The translations under genes were made by a program, and so were the position numbers. From Chlorops oryzae (taxonomy: Eukaryota; Arthropoda; Insecta; Diptera; Chloropidae), in NCBI GenBank assembly GCA_020466095.1, contig CM035807.1:65521281-65585280 (forward strand): a DNA stretch of 64,000 nucleotides. Reading direction: 5' to 3'. The notes below the pieces were generated by a model that worked only from the letters and a program-made list of their open reading frames with translations, was not told where the DNA came from and did no database searches. Positions 23,301 through 33,484 of the stretch are shown here, one piece after another (position 1 is the first letter of the stretch; each line of letters starts with the position of its first letter).

Positions 23301-25476
23301 AGGTGTCGCGCATAAGTGGCTGCTTTGCGAGCCTTCTCTCCAGGCTCCTATACTGCGTCAGCGCTCCAAATCGTGACGAGCCCAAGCGAAGAGCGGCTTT
23401 GGAGAATTCATCCTTAAATGGTAGACGCACGACGTATCTACCATCCGAATTCCTAATGGTGGTTTGAGAGTAAAATTCTTCACAACAGATGTCTTCTGGA
23501 AGACGAGAAGGGGAGGTCGTAATTTCTTCCTGCTCCCAAAACGATTTGAGTAACTCGTGGAGTGACTCGTGGGGATCTCCGGAGGAGACTTGCGTCGTAA
23601 ACGCGTCGGTGGTTACGCTGGCGATCGGCCCACTCAAATACCAACCGAAGACAGAATTTTGGGCAATAAGGCTTCCTCCGATATTCATCTTGACGCCCGG
23701 CCCAAGTAATTTCGGCATGATATTAGACCCGATGACCATATCGATGCGGGCTGGATTCATAAACCGGGGATCGGCGAGCTCCAACGATGAGATCTCGTGG
23801 GGATCCAAATTGGAGACCCTTTTGGCCGGAAGCCAATTGGTCAATTTTGGCAACACCACGGCGTCGATTTCTTCCTCGAACGGAGAACGAGGCGATGCGA
23901 GCGTGATGGTGCACTCCTTTTTCGCGATTTGGGTGCATTGGCCACCCATGCCGGATACGTTGCAGATTTTATGAGTCGTCGGCAAGTTCAACTGCAGCTG
24001 CATGCGTTCGGTTAAGAATGTTCTCTGCGAACCTTGGTCCAAAAGCGCCCGGACTAGGAATCGTTCTCCATTATGTAGAATCTGCGCGATGGCCGTTGGC
24101 AAAAGCACCTGTGTCTGGCTGATGGAGACGTGTGCGTGTGCCTGTGACGTGGAGGGGATGCTCACGGAGCTCGAGGCCTCTGGTTGCGCATGGAAATGCG
24201 GCGGTTGGCTCGTCGGAGACGGGCCCATCTCCGGAAGAGATGTCAAAGAGGGGGTAGAGGCTTTCGTGTCCGTTGTTGCAGCCGCGCTTGCAAAATGCAA
24301 CAAAGTGTGATGTCGCTGTTGGCACTTCGCACAGTTGTGTGTACTGGGGCATTTGGACCGTTGGTGATTGATGGCGAGACATTTGAGGCAGCGCGTCGAT
24401 TTCGTAACAAGTTTAAATCGCTCCGCGACTGGCATCTTCAAAAATTGGGCGCATTGGCGTAAGGGATGGTTTCCGTTGCACAAGGGGCACGACCCTGGAG
24501 TCTGATCCTGAGTGTGGAAAGCGTTGGTCGATGAAGTTGATTGGTTTGCAGATAGAACCGGCGCTTTCACCTTCGTGAAGCTCGAAAGGCGTTCGACGAC
24601 CTCATAGCGGTTGCTGAGAAATTCGTTCATCTGTTTCCAAGTCGGCAGCTCTCGATGCGATGAGAGCGACTGCTCCCAATGTGCGATCGTAGCGGCTGGC
24701 AGGCGGCTGGAGCAAAAATGAACGAGCATGGCATCCCAAAAATCGACCACTCCTTGGCTTCTCATCATGGTGATACAATCGTTGACTGTCGTCTGAATTT
24801 TCAAAATTCCTTCGCTGGTCTCGTCTTCAATCGCTGGCAGATCGAACAAGGTCTTCAATTGGTGATCGATTAAAATGCGCTTGTTCTCGTACCGCGCTTG
24901 GAGAGCCTCCCAGGCGTGCGAAAAATTCGACCCACACAGGGGGTATCCTTTGACAATCGCTCCGGCGGCGCCTGTCGTTTTATTGTGCAACTAATACAGT
25001 TTTTGTACAGGTGGCAATCTCGGGTTGTTGATATACACGGCCGTAAACATGTCACGAAATGCTGGCCACTCGTTGTATCCTCCGGGAAAATTTGCAACGT
25101 CACACGGGGGCACTCGAATAAAATGATCTTCTGGCGGCATCTCAGCAGATGGTGGAGACGTCCTTGTGCTGGATAGTGGTGGATGGGAGTGCGAATGCAT
25201 CCGTAGCAGATCCTTCAGCTGAGCGCGCACGATAACTTGGAGGTTGCGACATTCATTATACGTTCCTTGAGCCAGAGCGGCAACTTCATCATGCCATACG
25301 TCGTTTGAGCGGGCCGCGTCGTAAGTCTCTTGAACCCGCCTCCAACAATCCTGAATTTCTTCAAATTTAATCTCGAGGAGTGACTCTGTTTGATTCAAGG
25401 GGTCAGACTGCATGATAATGTCGCAGTAGCTCTTAAGCTGCTGTACCGCATCGTTGAATTTCAAATCAAAAGACAT
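20306..25476 (-). pseudogene. Element B gag-pol, disabled at six sites
   Basis: This is the Gag-Pol polyprotein (nucleocapsid, protease, RT, RNase H, integrase) broken into seven frames. Gag starts at an ATG at 25476. Breaks relative to element A or the expected frame are: a TAG after VQKLY near 24988; a 5-base deletion near 22887 after TVTFGVN; a TAG after GFCDAS near 22252; a TAG after YKQARR near 21645; a frameshift near 20885 after MIPP; and a stop or gap near 20500-20530. Zinc knuckles CPLCNGNHPLRQC and CLKCLAINHQRSKC are intact. The protease has LLDQGSQRTF and the RT has an intact TYVDDVLAGG. Integrase has TGVDFAGPF, FSDNGRNFIG and GGLWEAAVKS. The integrase zinc-binding region looks shortened (LLHGGITRCHTC). 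B cannot encode its own replication proteins and would need help in trans. Confidence 0.88.
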
Positions 25477-28172
25477 GTCGGCAACTTTGATGAAATTGCG
25501 TCACAAAATCAGGTGCCGTGCTTCCGGAATAAAGATAAAAATTATTTAGTAATATCTCAGCAAAGTAACGAATATACTCGCCCACGTTTAAATTTGATTT
25601 TGCCAAATGATCGATGTGACGATGGGTGAGCTAAGCTTTGTCAGTTGCGGAAAATAGCGGTCGTAGGGCACTATGATGATCGAAGGCGTACGAGCACCCT
25701 TCAAGTCCGTCGCAAACGAACGTGTGGAAAATGCTTCGCAAAAGAAAAAAAATAATTTGCAGCCGTGGCAGTGAATCGTTCTAAATTCCTGCGCTGCAAT
25801 AAAAATTAATGTTGACAGTACAGTGCGACCGATACCGACGGTAGCGCACTTCCAGTTCCAGACCTTTATTTTCGCAACACCCCCACAAATTCCTGCAACC
25901 CCAGATTCAATATTAAACAAGTAAGAAAGCTAAAGTCGGTCAAGCCCGACTTTGAAATACCCAGCGTCCCGACATTATGAGCGCACTATGTTTTTCTTCT
26001 CTATTTGTGGGCGTGGCAGTGGGAGGGCAACATAAATTATTTCCCTTCACCTTTCATTCGCCTTGGTGAACCTATGTTGCGAATTTGAAGATTCTACGCC
26101 TTTTACTTCGGAAGTTACGAAAAATCTTCATTTGTGGGCGCGGCAGTGGGCGGGCCATATAAAAATTTTTCCTACACCTTTCATTCGCCTTGGTGAACCT
26201 ATGTTGCGAATTTGAAGCTTCGACGCCTTTTACTTCGGAAGTTACGAAAAATCTTTATTTGTAGGCGTGGCAGTGGGAGGGCAACATAAATTATTTCCCT
26301 ACACCTTTCATTCGCCTTGGTGAACATATGTTGCGAATTTGAAGCTTCTACGCCTTTTACTTCGGAAGTTACGAAAAATCTTCATTTGTGGGCGTGGCAG
26401 TGGGCGGGCCGCATTAAATTTTTTGCTACGCCTTTCATTCGCCTTGGTGAACCTATGTTGCGAATTTGAAGCTTCTACGCCTTTTACTTCTGAAGTTACG
26501 AAAAATCTTCATTTTTTTGTGGGCGTGGCAGTGGGCGGGCCACAAAAATTTTTTTCGTACACCTTTCATTCGCCTTGGTTAACTTATGTTGCGAATTCGA
26601 ACTACGCCTTTTACTTCGGAAGTTACGAAAACTCTTCATTTGTGGGCGTGGCAGTGGGCGGGCCATAAAAAAAATTTTCCTACACCTTTCAGTCGCCTTG
26701 GTGAACCTATGTTGCGAATTTGAAGCTTCTACGCCTTTTACTTCGAAAGTTATGAAAATTCTCTATTTGTGGGCGTGGCAGTGGGCGGGCTATACAAATT
26801 TTTGTTCCTACACCTTTCATTTGCCTTGGACAACCTATGCTGCGAATTTGAAGTTTCTACGCCTTTTACTTCACAAGTTACGATAAGCCCTTATTTTTGG
26901 GCTTATTTGTGGGCGTGGCTCGAGGAGGGCGGCGTCTATTTTTTGCCAGGATATGTCCTTTTTCGTAGTTTACCAGCACACCAAATATCAATGGAATGTG
27001 TTGAGTGGTTCGCAAGTTACAAGCATTTTATTGAAAACACAATAAATTCATTTGTGGGCGTGGCAGTGGGCGGATGTCTCCCATTTTCACTTAGGATCAT
27101 ACTCGGACCCCGATATACATGTGTGCCAAATTTCGACTTCATTGGTTCAGCCGTTTCGGAGGAGATCCGACCACGGACGGACGGACAGACGGACAGACGG
27201 TCAGACGGACAGACGGACATGTCTAAATCGATTCAGTTTTTGATCCTGATCATTTATATATATATTTTTCTATATCTCCGGAGCTTATTTCTCCCTGTTA
27301 CAAGATTTGCACAAAACTAATATACCCCGCTTACGCTGGGTATAAAAATCCAAACGAATTAATAAATTTTATTAAAATCAAATTCCAATCTTTCAAAATA
27401 TCAGTAAAATCAGCAATTCCAAGTTAAGAAATTGCAATACGCCAAGAGACAAATTCGAATGATTTTTTCCTAATGTTTGCCTAATGTTGCGCACAAGCAG
27501 CAGAGGAAAAGTGAGACTTTCAATAGCGATCGACAGAACGACCAAACGACCGAGCTTCAAAGCGACGCTTTCAGTTGCCTTGTCACTGCGGCGAAAAGCG
27601 TAAAAAAACGAGAGCTTGTACGTGTGTGTGGTTGCAGGCGAACCGCGATTCCAATAGCTGTGGCAAGTTCGGCCGCACAAATTCCACTCGATCACGTTTG
27701 ATGTTCGATGCGACACACTGCGTGGCAACTGACCAGCTCAACAATTGTCCCGTACGAAGTTGGAATAGCAGTACAGGCGCTATTGCAAAGCAAAGCAATG
27801 AAACAAAAAAAGGAAAAACAACCGCAAGGCCTTGATGCTGGCTGTGTTCGTTCGCAAAAAAAAGGGAACGAGAAATCTAACGCTGCTGGCAGACCCGTTA
27901 TATGGCTGTTGGTTTGCGATATTCGTTGTGCACAAAAACCACCACCAAAGGCGACACGGATGTGCGAGCGAGATAGGTGATACGAATATGAAGGGAAAGG
28001 ATGAGTCGAAACGGTGATGTGTGTCACGTGCCTGGATCGTGCTGCCCTTGACTTCTCTGAAGGGCAAATAGCGGTAAAGGGTGACGCACACGTGGCCTAT
28101 TTTCTCGATCTTTCCGTCCAAGGATTGGTCCTCCAGAACCTGTTTCCAGGCTCCTGGCACGGGATCGCCAAA
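25477..28172 (-). other. Element B leader with primer site
   Basis: The primer-binding-type tggcgatcccgtgccagg lies at 28153-28170, two bases inside the 5' LTR. The leader aligns with the element A leader (41844-43196) except for the DINE-like insert at 25918-27344. It has no conserved ORF. Confidence 0.8.
25918..27344 (+). repeat. DINE-1/Helentron-like repeat, family 2, inside B leader
   Basis: It starts caagtaagaaagc with the hairpin aaagtcgg-tcaag-cccgacttt and ends with the palindrome-like ccccgcttacgctggg plus tata. The interior has seven tandem units of mostly 127 bp (starts of gtgggcgtggcagtggg at 26007, 26134, 26261, 26388, 26519, 26642 and 26769), then a cggacagacggacagac microsatellite. 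Element A carries the uninterrupted target (attaaaaaatcc near 42293), so the ends are well defined. Open frames through the tandem units (for example 26769-27320) are by-products of the repeat. Confidence 0.85.
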
Positions 28173-28700
28173 TGTTAATGTGAGGGGCAAGGGAGCAAGT
28201 GGACGTACCTGGTATTCCGCTGCGGTGGTTTTTTGGTTGGAGGCTGCCGAGCACGTGGAATTATATTTTGTTTTTCTGTTTTTTTTTTGTGTACGCGACG
28301 CGGTTGTGTGATGTTTTTGTGGATTGAAAAAAATCTGCCTTCTTGGCGTATATATAATATATAAAAAATAATAAAAAAAATTAAACAAATTTGCCTTCTT
28401 GGCGATGGGGTTTTTTGTTTCTTTAATTCACGCTAATGCACTTGAGTTCTTTTTTTTCTTATTTTTAGTTCACTAATTTTCGATTTAGATTTTTTTTTGT
28501 TTTAATTATTTTTTTTGATTGGGGGGCGATGATGCGCGCACGAACGTTTTTGGACGAGTCTACTTATGCGATTGTTGCACGTCTTGAGGCCAGAGCTCGC
28601 TCGAGCTCGAACTTTAAGTTGTACTAAGAAAAAAAGAGATTTTACTAATTCGCCGCGCTTTAAAGGGTCGGCTGCGTAGTTGCGGCGGCGAACACGAACA
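28173..28700 (-). repeat. 5' LTR of element B
   Basis: It is 528 bp with the same termini as the 3' LTR (tgttcg...ttaaca on the minus strand). It differs from the 3' LTR at a handful of positions and by about seven bases of indel in a tatata stretch near 28352. Confidence 0.92.
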
Positions 28701-28705
28701 ATGAG

Positions 28706-30070
28706 TTTGACGTCATGCATGTGATATTTGTTGTTGTTGGCTTTGATCACAATTTCGGTCGTTTCAGATTTTGGCTCATAGCGATAAACTCCATTTGTCC
28801 AGCTAAAACAAAACGGTTGTTCTTTTCCGTAAATACCCAGCTCTCTTGCTAATTCGAGTTCCATTAAAGTGGTTGTGCTCCCATCGTCAAGAAACGCGAC
28901 GACTTCTTTCGAGCCTTCAGGACCATGCACTTTTACTGATGCCATTTTTAGCAATGATCTCTTTTTATTTTCTGAAACACATCCACTAAATTCCGGGACT
29001 TTAGCTGCAGGTGATTCTGTTTTGTGCTTATGGAGGAGACGATGGTGATATTTTTCGCAATTATCTATCTTGCACATTTCTCGTTGACTACATTGGCCTT
29101 TGTGCCATTTTAGGCAACAAAAGCAGACGCCGTTTTTGATAGCTATATCCCATCTCTTTTTTACATCAGCTTTCGTGAATTTGCTACATTTCTCTAACGG
29201 GTGTTTTGCTTCGCTACATTCTGTGCATTTTTGTTTATTTGTCTTTTGTTCTTCTTGTTGGGATGCTGTTTCCGTTTTTACGCTTATGTCGTTTAGTTCT
29301 GACACTTTTTTGTAAAAAGACAAGTCATGAGCGATATCAGCATATTTTTGCGTCCATTTAGCGAACGTGTCAAAACTGCAATTTGTTACTCGTAATCCTC
29401 TCGCACTCAAGAACGATCCCCAATCACACAGGAAGCTTTCAGGTAATTTCGCTATAGCCTTTGCTAAAAGCTTCCTGTTGTCAATGATGTCGTTGTCTGT
29501 GAAATCAAGGGACGCATTGATATTCTGTACGGCGCAATTAAAGTCGGAAAAATCAGCTAGCCCCTTAACTTCCTTCATTTTCTGTGCTCTTTCCAAAAGC
29601 TCCAGTGCAACGTTTTCTGGACCGCCGTATGCATTGTCCAAAATTTTTAATATTTTACACGGATCCTTCGACGATATCAGGAGTAGCTCGACCTTTTCCT
29701 TTGCAGACCCTTTTAGCGCTTTGCTTAGCCTGAATACATCTTCTTCTCCGGAAAAGCCACATTCAGCACTGGATGTTTGGAACTGGACCAAGAAGTGACG
29801 CCATAACAGCGCCGACGACCCATCAAACTCGATGTTTTTGTTTGCGAGCGTTTGACGCGCCATTAGGTTAGCTATATTTGTACTTTCGCGTTGAATATGA
29901 ACGCTTTGTTGTTGTCGTTGTTGTTGTTGTTGTGATTGCTGAGATCGGACCCAGTTATCAACTCTCACAGATTTGATTGATGCAGATTTTATTGACGAGG
30001 TGGCATTTGAAAGGGAGGAAGTGTGAATTAATTGTTCTTGGGTGTTGAGCAATTGTTTTTTACTCACCAA
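28706..30070 (-). pseudogene. BEL element C gag and start of protease (5' truncated)
   Basis: This is an open minus-strand frame of about 455 codons. It begins near 30070 with a Gln-rich stretch and has a Gag matrix/capsid-like part (FDGSSALLWRHFLVQFQ, YGGPENVALELLERAQKM). Zinc knuckles CTECSEAKHPLEKC and CFCCLKWHKGQC are followed by CEKYHHRLLH. The protease active-site motif is VVAFLDDGSTTTLMELE. The frame reaches the B insertion at 28701 with HDVKL and continues at 18892 when B and one atgag copy are removed. The 5' end joins abruptly to element A at about 30070. Gag start, leader and 5' LTR are absent. Gag differs strongly from A, B and E, so C is another BEL lineage. Confidence 0.82.
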
Positions 30071-30073
30071 TGC

Positions 30074-30704
30074 AGTACAAATCCGAGTACTCTCAAAGCT
30101 CGGTCGTAAGATGGGAATCTGGCTAGGAGATCTTCAGTCTCGGTGATGGTAGTGAAGGCGATCGTTTTTCGTTCTTCGATAATGGGGGCTGGTGGCGCCT
30201 CAATTTGGGGCCATTTTGCGGGTGGCTCCACAAGCCAGGACGGTCCATGCCACCAGAGCATATTCTCATGTAGATCCTGCACTAGCATCCCGCGCGTTCC
30301 CAGGTCAGCCGGATTGTCCCGCGATCGAACATGGTGCCATGGAGTACTCCCAATATTGGTCAGAATTTGGGAAATTCTGTTCGCGACGTAAGTTTTCCAT
30401 GCATTTGGACGGCGCTTCAGCCAAGCCAACACGATCGATGCATCAGTCCACAAAACTGTTTGATGTTCATGAATATGTAGTTGAACTTTGACCGCTTTGA
30501 TCAGCTTGGAAAACAGAACTGCGGCACAGAGCTCGAGCCGCGGCAAGCTGACAGTCTGAAGCGGTGCCACTTTGGATTTCGCCGTAAGCAAGTGGGCGTA
30601 GACTTGATTGTGGCTCTCGATGCGAAGATAAAGGGCTGCACAATATGCTCGCTCTGAAGCATCGCAGAATCCGTGAAGTTGAACGGAGGCGGTGGGGTCG
30701 TAAC
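30074..30704 (-). pseudogene. Element A RNase H segment of pol
   Basis: This continues element A pol beyond the D insertion. Removing D and one ggacc copy gives [21 protein letters not shown] in frame, against PRWVHYDP in B. RNase H landmarks are [24 protein letters not shown] and [12 protein letters not shown]. Unlike B it has the sense codon GAG after FCDAS, so it shows what B's stop replaced. It breaks off after VLGFVL at about 30074, where sequence of C begins; the B counterpart continues into integrase. Confidence 0.85.
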
Positions 30705-30709
30705 GGACC

Positions 30710-31116
30710 TGTACAGAATTCAATTCTTATGTGGAACGAACACACTTGAGCGTCGATCCAGGCACCAAATTCTGTTACTAATGTGGAACGAACACACTTG
30801 AGCGTCGATCCGGAAGTTAACATTCAAATTCAATGGTTTCGATTGAACTGCTCTTTATTGACTAGAAAGTTGCATTTTTATACATAAATTTTGCTTACTT
30901 CTAATAAAATAATTTTAGTGTATTTAGTGAGCAACGTGCAGTGACATGTGCCGCGGTGGTTTGTTAGCTTTTCTTACATTTTGCTGATATGCAGTTTCCC
31001 ACGCGAACTGCATTCGTCTGAACCTCATATGCAATCATATTGTTATGCAATTCTGAGTGCCGAATTCGATATGCTTGTTCAATGCAAAACAAAGTGATCA
31101 ATATGTTTCTCAAACA
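30710..31116 (-). repeat. 3' LTR of element D
   Basis: On plus coordinates it begins tgtacagaattc and ends tctcaaaca. It contains an internal duplication: gtggaacgaacacacttgag with flanking bases occurs at about 30730 and again at about 30782. A purine-rich aaggcggggagta (31117-31129, minus strand) precedes it. Confidence 0.9.
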
Positions 31117-31528
31117 TACTCCCCGCCTTGAATTGTTAAATTCAATGATATTTTGATCAACCCTCGTAGGGAGAATAGAGATTTGAATTAAGAATAAAAA
31201 AAACTTCACTCTGTTGCTCACTCGTATCTTCAGCTCAGATTTTGGCGTTTGTTGTTTCTTTTTGTTTTTTTTTTGTTTTGGTTTTTTTTTTGCACAATGC
31301 TGAGCTTGCATAAAAAGTTGGATCAAAGTCATGCTTATAGTCTAATAAGAATTCCAAGCCTTGATTTTTCATTCTTCGTTTACATTTTGACGTTAACAGT
31401 ACATGTAGCGGATTTACAAAAACGTATGATTAGCAATAAAGGCCATTGGAAGATGGAGTAGTAAGTGTTTAATGGAAATTTTTTTAAATTTTGTGACAAT
31501 TAATATTTCAAAGCTAATTCACAGATTC

Positions 31529-33475
31529 TTAGCATGCGGTGTCTTCAATTGATCGTGGTGCTGGAATAGGCACTTGACGTGGTAATCCCTTTATTTGCTT
31601 CAGTCTGCGGCCAAGTGAAATTATTATGATCGCTAGAAGAACTGTTAGGCTCACAGCTACGTAACTGATGATTAGGCTGTGGTTGTGTGTGGCGTTCGTT
31701 GTGTTAGGAAAGCTTGATGCGTTGATCAGTGCTAGTTGTTGTTGAATAATTTCTAAATCTTTAAACTGTGTTGTGAACGCCGTTACTTGGGTTGAGTTGA
31801 TATCAAATTGATGCGCTCGTCCTACTAATTCTCCAAATTTATTATTTTTTGCGTTTAATGAAGTCACAAATCTTTTGAGGCTCTGTATAGTTATCAGATC
31901 GTTCCTGATCGTGCAGTCGGATCGGAAGTGGATCATGCCGCTATGTTGAAGTGTAAATTGCTGATTTTCGTATTTACACACAGCCGTAAGGCGAACGTTG
32001 CTCGTTGTCGCGTAGATCCATTTATTCGGCTGTTTAAGTTGATGCCAAAGAATCGTATCATTCGACCAGTGTAGTTCGCATCTGGGGTCGCTCTCGTTGT
32101 TGAGTAAGTCTAGTTCACACTGACAGACGGTCGATGCCTTAAAGTAAGTGGCTTGCATATTGGGGCACAACCACTGCTTGTTATTGAGACTTAAGCATGA
32201 CTGTACTTGCTCATTGGACAACGGAACGAACTCGTCGTTATGCGGGCTGACAGCTAGAAACGATGTCGCTGTTCTTACTGCTGCTAGCGTCCCATTTATT
32301 GCTGTGGCAATCAGAAGTACGTGTAACAGTTTATACTCCTTTGAATTTGTTAAGGGCAATTCAATACTGAAGACCACATGATTTTCCGCAACAACTCCGT
32401 TAATCTTCATTAACTGATACACTTCGATTAAATTGTTCTGATGGATGGGCAAGTGTAATTCCGGTGGTAGGTGGGCCTTTATTTTCTTAACTTCATCTCC
32501 CAATTGCTCAGGAGTTAATAAGAACGGATTAATTATTCCGTGATGGCTGTCAATTAATACGTCCAGAATTGAAGCATGTGTCCCTTGCAATCTTGATGCA
32601 ATAATGCACATCTGAATTGCCAATGTAAGAATTACTATTTTGCTGTTTGTAGCACTCGATGCCCGTCCGTGACGCAAATCGTCGATTTGCCGATCGATTT
32701 CATCAAACTTGCTTTTAATTCTCAGTTGTTCGTCTTTGAAAATGTTTATCGTTGAATTTATCAACGAAGTTTGATTTTTGAGCAGGTGCTCAAGATGTTC
32801 GTCATTTGTTCTTAAGCCGGTGATGGTCTCCGACATCTTAGTGGCATAGTTAGAGTCGAGGACCCCAAAAAGTGAATTGGCGATATTTCCGACCAAATCT
32901 ACAGCACCTCTTTTTGCCCTGTTGACAGAAAGCAGATTGAGTTCTGTTTGTAGCTGCTTTTCAATTTTTTCGAAATATTCAATGAAGAAAGTGCATGTTG
33001 TGTCGTTTGTGGGTTGGACACACAATATTTGCAATGTGTTGATCCCATCAATTAGCACGTCTATTTGGTCTCTATATGGCTGCAGGTCGTAATACACTAT
33101 CATGTTCCAATTAGAGGTGATAGGCCTTGCGGATCCAAGCTGCTCGAAGTATACTCCTGGCTTCTGGCTAAACGTCGTGATATTGACTGGATTGCACAGG
33201 ATTACAGGCAACAGGATTAGCGCTATCAGGGTGAAAAGAAGGGTTGGTTCAATGCGTCTAACCTTGTTTGGAATGACTTCGTTGTTGAATGAGTGAACAT
33301 TTTTAAGGAGACTTAGGGGGATGCTAATCGGTAAGGAGACCTTTGACGTTTCAGGAGCTTCCTTTGTTCGGCTTTCTTCTCCAACGTTTTCTTCGCTACT
33401 GTCTTCCGGAAAAAGTGGCGCCAGTCTGTGTATGGGTCGCTGGATTATTCCTTTGTGAGTCCGAATATCGCACAC
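31529..33475 (-). CDS. Envelope-like glycoprotein ORF of element D (fusion-protein type)
   Basis: This is an open frame of about 648 codons directly continuing the end of pol: the first residues (CDIRTHKGIIQRPIHRLAPL) are a BEL integrase C-terminus. Then come a hydrophobic signal-like segment (residues about 78-94), a furin-type site RAKR at 186-189 followed by a glycine/alanine-rich hydrophobic stretch, several NxT/NxS sites, cysteines near 152-161 and in the second half, and a C-terminal membrane anchor around 605-628 with a short basic tail. This layout matches the baculovirus F-like env proteins known in insect errantiviruses and some BEL elements such as roo. The frame is intact downstream of the pol TGA near 33484. 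Without its own ATG before the signal segment, expression would need splicing. Whether it is functional cannot be told from sequence. Confidence 0.75.
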   Translation of the reverse strand: MCDIRTHKGIIQRPIHRLAPLFPEDSSEENVGEESRTKEAPETSKVSLPISIPLSLLKNVHSFNNEVIPNKVRRIEPTLLFTLIALILLPVILCNPVNITTFSQKPGVYFEQLGSARPITSNWNMIVYYDLQPYRDQIDVLIDGINTLQILCVQPTNDTTCTFFIEYFEKIEKQLQTELNLLSVNRAKRGAVDLVGNIANSLFGVLDSNYATKMSETITGLRTNDEHLEHLLKNQTSLINSTINIFKDEQLRIKSKFDEIDRQIDDLRHGRASSATNSKIVILTLAIQMCIIASRLQGTHASILDVLIDSHHGIINPFLLTPEQLGDEVKKIKAHLPPELHLPIHQNNLIEVYQLMKINGVVAENHVVFSIELPLTNSKEYKLLHVLLIATAINGTLAAVRTATSFLAVSPHNDEFVPLSNEQVQSCLSLNNKQWLCPNMQATYFKASTVCQCELDLLNNESDPRCELHWSNDTILWHQLKQPNKWIYATTSNVRLTAVCKYENQQFTLQHSGMIHFRSDCTIRNDLITIQSLKRFVTSLNAKNNKFGELVGRAHQFDINSTQVTAFTTQFKDLEIIQQQLALINASSFPNTTNATHNHSLIISYVAVSLTVLLAIIIISLGRRLKQIKGLPRQVPIPAPRSIEDTAC

Positions 33476-33484
33476 TCGTACGGC

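Larger units (their letters stand above)
18898..28700 (-). mobile_element. BEL/Pao element B, complete, inserted in element C
   Basis: Both LTRs are present. The 5-base target duplication atgag flanks it at 18893-18897 and 28701-28705. Total length is about 9.8 kb, including a DINE-like insert of about 1.43 kb in the leader. Order on the minus strand: 5' LTR, primer site, leader, gag-pol (broken), a third ORF, polypurine tract and 3' LTR. The two LTRs differ at about ten positions plus one small indel region in roughly 520 bases. The insertion is therefore fairly young, although gag-pol already has several disabling changes. Confidence 0.93.

Noticed and set aside
23489..23974. Long plus-strand frames opposite B gag-pol (also at 39876-40361)
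   Set aside because: They are antisense shadows of the conserved gag-protease frame. Both occur because A and B are near-identical there.
26339..27320. Overlapping open frames with repeated LCCEFE and VAVGG blocks
   Set aside because: They are by-products of 127-bp tandem units; the unit length is not a multiple of three and the frames shift between units.
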